From the NCBI RefSeq assembly GCF_000689395.1, contig NZ_HG966617.1:2168221-2232220 (forward strand): a DNA stretch of 64,000 bases. Reading direction: 5' to 3'. Position numbers and translations under genes: made by a program. Positions 59,427-64,000 of this stretch are shown here, piece by piece. Under the pieces are notes generated by a model. It ran no database searches. It saw nothing but the letters and a program-made list of their open reading frames with translations, and was not told the DNA's origin. This DNA comes from Candidatus Phaeomarinobacter ectocarpi. GTDB lineage: Bacteria; Pseudomonadota; Alphaproteobacteria; CGMCC-115125. Numbering within the stretch: the stretch's first letter is position 1; every line of letters starts with the position of its first letter.

Positions 59427-60911
59427 ATGGCTGACACCCTTGCCGCCGCCCTTCCCGGCCTGACACTGGACCGCACAAGCGACGTACCGCTGCATGCACA
59501 ACTGGCGCAGGCCCTGCGCACGGCGATCCTCACCGGGCAGGCGTCTCCCGGCACCCGACTGCCGGCAACCCGCAACCTGGCGGCTGAACTCGGCCTTGGC
59601 CGCAACACTGTCGCCGATGCCTATGACCAGCTGACTGCCGAAGGATATCTTGAGGCCCGCGTCGGCTCCGGCACCCGTGTTGCCTCAATTGCCCCGGACG
59701 CTTTTCTGGCAACCGGCGCATCATCTGATGAAGCAGACACCGCGCCGCCGCCACCGCTCTCCAAACGTGGTGATGCTCTGGCAGCTGCCATTCGTCCGGT
59801 CCCGCCGCCACCGGGCCGGTTCGGCTATGCCTTTCAACCCGGCATCCCCGCCTTTGACGCCTTTCCCTATGCAAGCTGGACACGGCTGGCGGCCCGCGCT
59901 GCCAAAAACATGAAGGCCGTTGGCGACTACTCCCATCCTGAAGGTCAGCCGGAGCTGCGGGCAGCCATTGCCGCGCATGTGAAGCTGGCCCGCGGCGTAG
60001 TGTGCGAGCCGGACCAGATCATCATTACCGCGGGTGCACAGGCGGGCCTCGACCTGGCCGCCCGGCTGCTGGTAGACCCCGGCGACAATGCGTGGATTGA
60101 AGACCCCGGTTATGCCGGCGCCCGCGGTGCCCTGATCGGCGCCGGGGCAACCCTTGTGCCTGTGCCCGTTGATGAAGAAGGCATGGACATTACCGCCGCG
60201 CGCAAGTTGCGCAAGCGGCCACGCCTCATCTACGTCACGCCGTCACACCAGTTTCCGCTGGGCGTCACCATGTCACTGCCACGGCGGCTGGACCTGCTGG
60301 AGCTGGCCGATGACGCAGACGCGTGGGTCATCGAGGACGATTATGACAGCGAGTACCGCTATCAGGGCCGGCCGCTGTCATCCCTGCAGGGCCTCGATGG
60401 CGGCAGGCGGGTGCTCTATGTGGGCACATTCTCAAAAACGTTTTTTCCAAGTCTGCGCATCGGCTATCTGATCGTGCCGGCAGCACACGCGGAAGCCTTC
60501 CGCAATGCCATCCGCAATACCGGGCACACAGCCCCGGGTCTGCCGCAGCTGGCACTCGCTGCCTTTCTGGAAGGCGGCCATTACGAAGCCCACGCACGTC
60601 GGATGCGCAAACTGTATGACGCCCGCCGCCTTGCTGTCCTCGCCGCATTGGAGGAGTTGGCACCCAGAACCCTTACGCCACAGGTACGAGAAGCAGGTAT
60701 GCAGATGCCCGCCCTGCTGCGCTCCAACCGCAACGACCAGGCCATTGCCGCAGACCTGGCAAAAGACGGAATCGCAGCGGGCTCCCTGAGCCGCTACACG
60801 CTCGACGAAAAAAACCTGCGCCAGGGCCTGCTGCTGGGCTTTGCGGCAGTGGAAGAGAAGCATATCAGCCCTGCAATGCATCAGCTTGTGAGCCACCTCA
60901 ACGGTTCATAG
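59427..60911 (+). CDS. MocR/PdxR-type GntR regulator with aminotransferase domain
   Basis: A 494-residue fusion. Residues 15-85 form a GntR winged helix (PLHAQLAQALRTAILTGQASPGTRLPATRNLAAELGLGRNTVADAYDQL), and 140-490 form a fold-type I aminotransferase-like domain with the PLP lysine in GTFSKTFFPSLRIGY. Such proteins sense PLP or amino compounds and regulate the neighbouring gene. Here the neighbour is a divergent PNPOx-like protein, which fits vitamin B6 or flavin metabolism. CAGGAG precedes the ATG. Confidence 0.92.
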   Translation: MADTLAAALPGLTLDRTSDVPLHAQLAQALRTAILTGQASPGTRLPATRNLAAELGLGRNTVADAYDQLTAEGYLEARVGSGTRVASIAPDAFLATGASSDEADTAPPPPLSKRGDALAAAIRPVPPPPGRFGYAFQPGIPAFDAFPYASWTRLAARAAKNMKAVGDYSHPEGQPELRAAIAAHVKLARGVVCEPDQIIITAGAQAGLDLAARLLVDPGDNAWIEDPGYAGARGALIGAGATLVPVPVDEEGMDITAARKLRKRPRLIYVTPSHQFPLGVTMSLPRRLDLLELADDADAWVIEDDYDSEYRYQGRPLSSLQGLDGGRRVLYVGTFSKTFFPSLRIGYLIVPAAHAEAFRNAIRNTGHTAPGLPQLALAAFLEGGHYEAHARRMRKLYDARRLAVLAALEELAPRTLTPQVREAGMQMPALLRSNRNDQAIAADLAKDGIAAGSLSRYTLDEKNLRQGLLLGFAAVEEKHISPAMHQLVSHLNGS

Positions 60912-60947
60912 CCTTCGCGCTCCTGTTTCGGCTAGGGAGGCTCGGCC

Positions 60948-61556
60948 ATGACCTATCGGCTCTATCACATGCAATCATCCGGCAATTGCTGGAAGCCCCG
61001 CGTGGCCCTGCATCAGCTCGGCCATGCGTTTGAGCTGATCGACATCGACATCATGACCGGCCAGTCGCGCACGGACGAATACATCGCCATGAACCCCAAT
61101 GGCCGCGTGCCGTTGTTGCAGCTGCCTGATGGACGATACCTGGCTGAATCAAATGCCATGCTGGCCTATCTGGCCGACGGCACGGACCTCATGCCGTCAG
61201 ACCGCTACGACCGCGGCGTTGTGTTTCAATGGATGTTCTTCGAACAATATAGCCACGAGCCATACATTGCCGTGGCGCGCTACTGGCGGCACCTGGAAGG
61301 CAAGGAACCGCCCGAAGCCGTGCCCGGCCAGATTGAGGAACGCGGCTACGCAGCCCTTGGCGTGATGGAGCAACGCCTCAATGAAGCAACCTTTTTTGCA
61401 GGCGACACCTATTCCATCGCCGACATAGCGCTTTATGCCTACACCCATGTGGCCCACGAGGGTGGCTTCTCTCTTGAGGCCTATCCCAACATCCGCGCGT
61501 GGCTGCAGCGCGTCGCAGCGACACCACGCTTTGTGGACATGGACTGGCGACCCTGA
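60948..61556 (+). CDS. Glutathione S-transferase family protein
   Basis: A 202-residue GST. The thioredoxin-like N domain carries SSGNCWKPRVALHQLG, NPNGRVPLLQLPDG and the glutathione-contact LAESNAML; the helical C domain has FAGDTYSIADIALYAY. The substrate is unknown. GGGAGG 7-8 nt before the ATG supports the start. It lies 36 nt after the MocR gene on the same strand and may be co-transcribed. Confidence 0.9.
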   Translation: MTYRLYHMQSSGNCWKPRVALHQLGHAFELIDIDIMTGQSRTDEYIAMNPNGRVPLLQLPDGRYLAESNAMLAYLADGTDLMPSDRYDRGVVFQWMFFEQYSHEPYIAVARYWRHLEGKEPPEAVPGQIEERGYAALGVMEQRLNEATFFAGDTYSIADIALYAYTHVAHEGGFSLEAYPNIRAWLQRVAATPRFVDMDWRP

Positions 61557-61674
61557 CGTGGCTGCGGGCAGACCGTAGCGACTCGCCTCGCCACAAACTT
61601 GCCCTAAAATTCCCTCGGGGCCGCCCCATTGGCCGCGCGATGTCGCCCCATTGCGAGCGCTAACTCTCCATCAC

Positions 61675-61711
61675 GCGGATGTGACCTGCCATCAGGTGCC
61701 CTGACATCCGC
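61675..61711 (+). promoter_or_regulatory. Nested hairpin in leader of sortase-target gene
   Basis: GCGGATGT (61675-61682) pairs with ACATCCGC (61704-61711). Inside it, ACCTG (61684-61688) and CAGGT (61693-61697) form a second stem. The structure ends 8 nt before the GGAGGGG ribosome site of the VIT/VWA gene. Confidence 0.45.
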
Positions 61712-61733
61712 AGTCGATGGAGGGGAACACCAG

Positions 61734-64000
61734 ATGACGACACTCGCCGGACCACAACGGGTTGCACACTATCATGAGGGAGTGAGCCTCGCGCTGCGGG
61801 CCCTTCTCATCATCACCAGCTTCATTCTCGCCGCTGTCGTCCTGTCGGGCGGCTTTTCCATGTCTGCCTATGCGCAAGGCGCGACGGCGACACCTCCAGC
61901 ACATGCGGCCAAGCTCACAACAGCCAAGCTCGCAACGGTACGTCCCGGCGACATGAACTCCGGCGCCCTGCTGTTTGAGACACAGACCCCCGGCGAATAT
62001 GTGCAGGCACCGCTTGTTGCCACGGACGTCACCCTTGATGTCACTGGCATCATCGCGCGCGGCACTGTCACCCAGCGCTTCCTCAATCCCAGCGATGGCT
62101 GGGTTGAAGGTATCTATGTTTTCCCCCTGCCCGATGACGCCGCCGTCGACAGCCTGCGCATGCAGATCGGTGATCGCTTCATCGAAGGTCAGGTGAAGGA
62201 AAAGCGCGAAGCCCGCGAAATCTACGAAGAAGCCAAGGAACAGGGCTTCAAGGCCTCCCTCGTTGAACAGGAACGCCCCAACATCTTTACAAACTCTGTC
62301 GCCAATATCGGCCCGGGTGAATTGATCGTCGTGCAGATTGCCTATCAGCAAACGGTGACGGTCGACGCCGGCGACTACTCGATCCGCTTCCCCATGGTGG
62401 TTGCGCCGCGCTACATGCCCGCACCGACAGTTCACATGGTGGACTTCCAGACTGGCCCTGATGGCGAGACCACAGGCTTTGCAGCCATCTCCGATCCGGT
62501 CCCTGATCGCGAGCGCATTTCACCGCCGGTTCTGAACCCCGAGACCGAAGGCAAGACAAATCCTGTAACGCTGACCGTCAATCTGGATGCGGGCTTTGAG
62601 CTTGGTGAGGTGACAAGCCACCACCACGCAGTGAAGCTTGATCAGGACGACATGAAAGCGACGCTGACACTGGATGCCCCCAAGGGTCAGGTGCCAGCCG
62701 ACAGGGATTTTGAACTGACATGGACGGCGCAGGACGGCACCGGCCCGAACGCAGCCCTGTTCATTGAGACCACCACCGATGAGGACGGCAACGAGACGCC
62801 ATACCTGCTGATGATGCTGACGCCGCCAACAGGTGCGTCCCTTCCGGATGCCGGCCCCCGCGAAGTGGTGTTCGTCATCGACAACTCAGGCTCCATGTCC
62901 GGTCCATCCATGGATCAGGCCAAGGCCAGTCTGCTCCTGGCGCTTGATCGTCTGGACAATGACGACACGTTCAATGTCATCCGCTTTGACCACGAGTTTG
63001 ATCAGGTCTTCCCCACCGCCGTCCGCGCGGACAAGGAGAACCTCGACATTGCCCGTGCGTTCGTCGGCAGTCTGTCTGCCGATGGCGGCACAGAAATGCT
63101 GGCCCCGTTGCAGGCCTCGCTTCGGGACGCCAACCCGACCGATACAGACCGCCTGCGTCAGGTCATCTTCCTGACTGACGGTGCCATCGGCAACGAAGTG
63201 GAGCTGTTTGAAACGATCTCGCAGGGCCTTGGACGCTCGCGTCTGTTCACCGTGGGCATCGGCTCGGCCCCCAACTCATTCTTCATGACGCGGGCCGCTG
63301 AAGTTGGCCGTGGTGCTTTCACCCATATCGGGTCTGCGGACCAGATTGTTCCGCGCATGGCGCAGCTCTTTGAAAAGCTGGAGACACCGGTCATCACCGG
63401 TCTTGAAATGGACTGGCCAGCACAGGTGCTCAACGAAGTGTGGCCCAATCCGCTGCCTGACCTCTACAAGGGCGAGCTCATTGTGCTGACCGCACGGCTG
63501 GCCCGCGCGCCCAAAGCCGGCGAGCTGCTGGAAGTCGGTGGCACCTTTGCCGGTGATCCGTGGCTTGTGCAACTGCCGCTGGCCAAGGCACAGGATGGCG
63601 AAGGCATTGCCAAGCTGTGGGCCCGCCGCAAGATCGCGTCACTCGAAGGCTTCCGCTATTCCGGCGGTGACTGGGAGAAGATCGACGCGGACATTCTTGC
63701 CGTTGCTCTCGACCACCATCTGGTGAGCCGTCTGACGAGCCTTGTTGCTGTGGACGTGACGCCCTCACGGCCCGACGATGAAAACCTCGGCACGGCACAG
63801 ATGCCGGTCAACCTGCCCGACGGCTGGGACTTTGAAAAAGTCTTCGGTGGTGATCCCTCGCCCATGCAGACCAACGCGTCAGTGGCTCCAGACCCCGCGT
63901 GGCAGGTGTTGAAAGTGGCCGCAGCACCTCCCGCTCCCGTAGCCGGTGCCAAGAGCGTGCCCCTGCCGCAGGGATCAACACCGGCACCCCTGTTGATGCT
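61734..64000 (+). CDS. VIT/VWA-domain protein, marine proteobacterial sortase target type (3' end outside window)
   Basis: At least 755 residues, open to the window end. A signal or anchor segment (about 20-48) is followed by a VIT domain (about 60-190; VTQRFLNPSDGWVEGIYVFPLPDDAAVDSL, KEKREAREIYEEAKEQG) and a VWA domain with MIDAS DNSGSMS near residue 383 and FLTDGAIGNEVE. This architecture is that of TIGR03788-like proteins paired with a GN-type sortase, whose gene usually follows directly. The sorting signal and sortase gene would lie beyond the edge. GGAGGGG fixes the ATG. Confidence 0.9.
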   Translation, partial: MTTLAGPQRVAHYHEGVSLALRALLIITSFILAAVVLSGGFSMSAYAQGATATPPAHAAKLTTAKLATVRPGDMNSGALLFETQTPGEYVQAPLVATDVTLDVTGIIARGTVTQRFLNPSDGWVEGIYVFPLPDDAAVDSLRMQIGDRFIEGQVKEKREAREIYEEAKEQGFKASLVEQERPNIFTNSVANIGPGELIVVQIAYQQTVTVDAGDYSIRFPMVVAPRYMPAPTVHMVDFQTGPDGETTGFAAISDPVPDRERISPPVLNPETEGKTNPVTLTVNLDAGFELGEVTSHHHAVKLDQDDMKATLTLDAPKGQVPADRDFELTWTAQDGTGPNAALFIETTTDEDGNETPYLLMMLTPPTGASLPDAGPREVVFVIDNSGSMSGPSMDQAKASLLLALDRLDNDDTFNVIRFDHEFDQVFPTAVRADKENLDIARAFVGSLSADGGTEMLAPLQASLRDANPTDTDRLRQVIFLTDGAIGNEVELFETISQGLGRSRLFTVGIGSAPNSFFMTRAAEVGRGAFTHIGSADQIVPRMAQLFEKLETPVITGLEMDWPAQVLNEVWPNPLPDLYKGELIVLTARLARAPKAGELLEVGGTFAGDPWLVQLPLAKAQDGEGIAKLWARRKIASLEGFRYSGGDWEKIDADILAVALDHHLVSRLTSLVAVDVTPSRPDDENLGTAQMPVNLPDGWDFEKVFGGDPSPMQTNASVAPDPAWQVLKVAAAPPAPVAGAKSVPLPQGSTPAPLLM

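Overview
The window looks like chromosomal DNA from a high-GC alphaproteobacterium. The evidence is a class A RNase P RNA end at the left edge, the yqeY-dnaG-rpoD block, an ArsR-methyltransferase/metF pair, an ELM1-family gene, clustered GANTC (CcrM-type) sites, and overall gene content typical of Hyphomicrobiales/Parvibaculaceae-like bacteria. The placement below class level, and a marine habit (suggested by a marine proteobacterial sortase-target protein), are inferences. No transposase, phage gene, CRISPR array or resistance island was seen. This is a dense core-type region of about 60 genes with short gaps and many convergent overlaps.

Layout. 1-9.8 kb: rnpB end, quinone oxidoreductase, AmpD-like amidase, two EamA exporters, a DjlA-like co-chaperone, a 5-oxoprolinase/SDR pair, an EF-hand lipoprotein and a 30-residue membrane protein. 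9.8-18.8 kb: metF with its ArsR-methyltransferase regulator, mlaA and mlaC, ettA, two paralogous small membrane proteins flanking an alpha/beta hydrolase, and a TTC38-like TPR protein. 18.8-28.8 kb: a polyhydroxyalkanoate cluster (class II-like phaC, phaZ, DUF389), an unknown Cys-rich secreted/membrane pair, a CAU tRNA, a SIMPL protein followed by a histidine phosphatase that apparently starts at CTG, a divergent HxlR/CMD pair, panD, and a DM13 protein. 28.9-32.4 kb: a coupled magnesium/osmotic operon (MscS-like channel, soluble MgtE-like protein, mgtE, mgtC) ending in a bidirectional terminator shared with rpoD.

32.5-43.2 kb is the information-processing and pyrimidine/arginine block: yqeY-dnaG-rpoD on the minus strand, then carA, a reversed DUF559-like gene, carB and greA. 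carA has a near-consensus promoter whose spacer is itself a palindrome. 43.2-64 kb holds Lrp, ELM1, a gene-free interval with DnaA boxes and repeated GANTC octamers, TetR, peroxiredoxin, trxB, an MBL hydrolase, a limonene-epoxide-hydrolase-like protein, HAD, LysR, a strongly structured transcribed-looking gap ending in a canonical terminator, a GFA enzyme, a Bcr/CflA exporter, a REP-like repeat cluster, msrP, an M48 protease, aspartate aminotransferase, alternative oxidase, a MocR regulator divergent from a flavin-binding protein, a GST, and a VIT/VWA sortase-target protein cut by the window end.

The best leads for something undescribed are the multi-hairpin RNA candidate at about 51875-52200, the DnaA/GANTC cluster at 45084-45357 between two convergent genes, and the internally duplicated Cys protein at 22817-23611 with its membrane partner.
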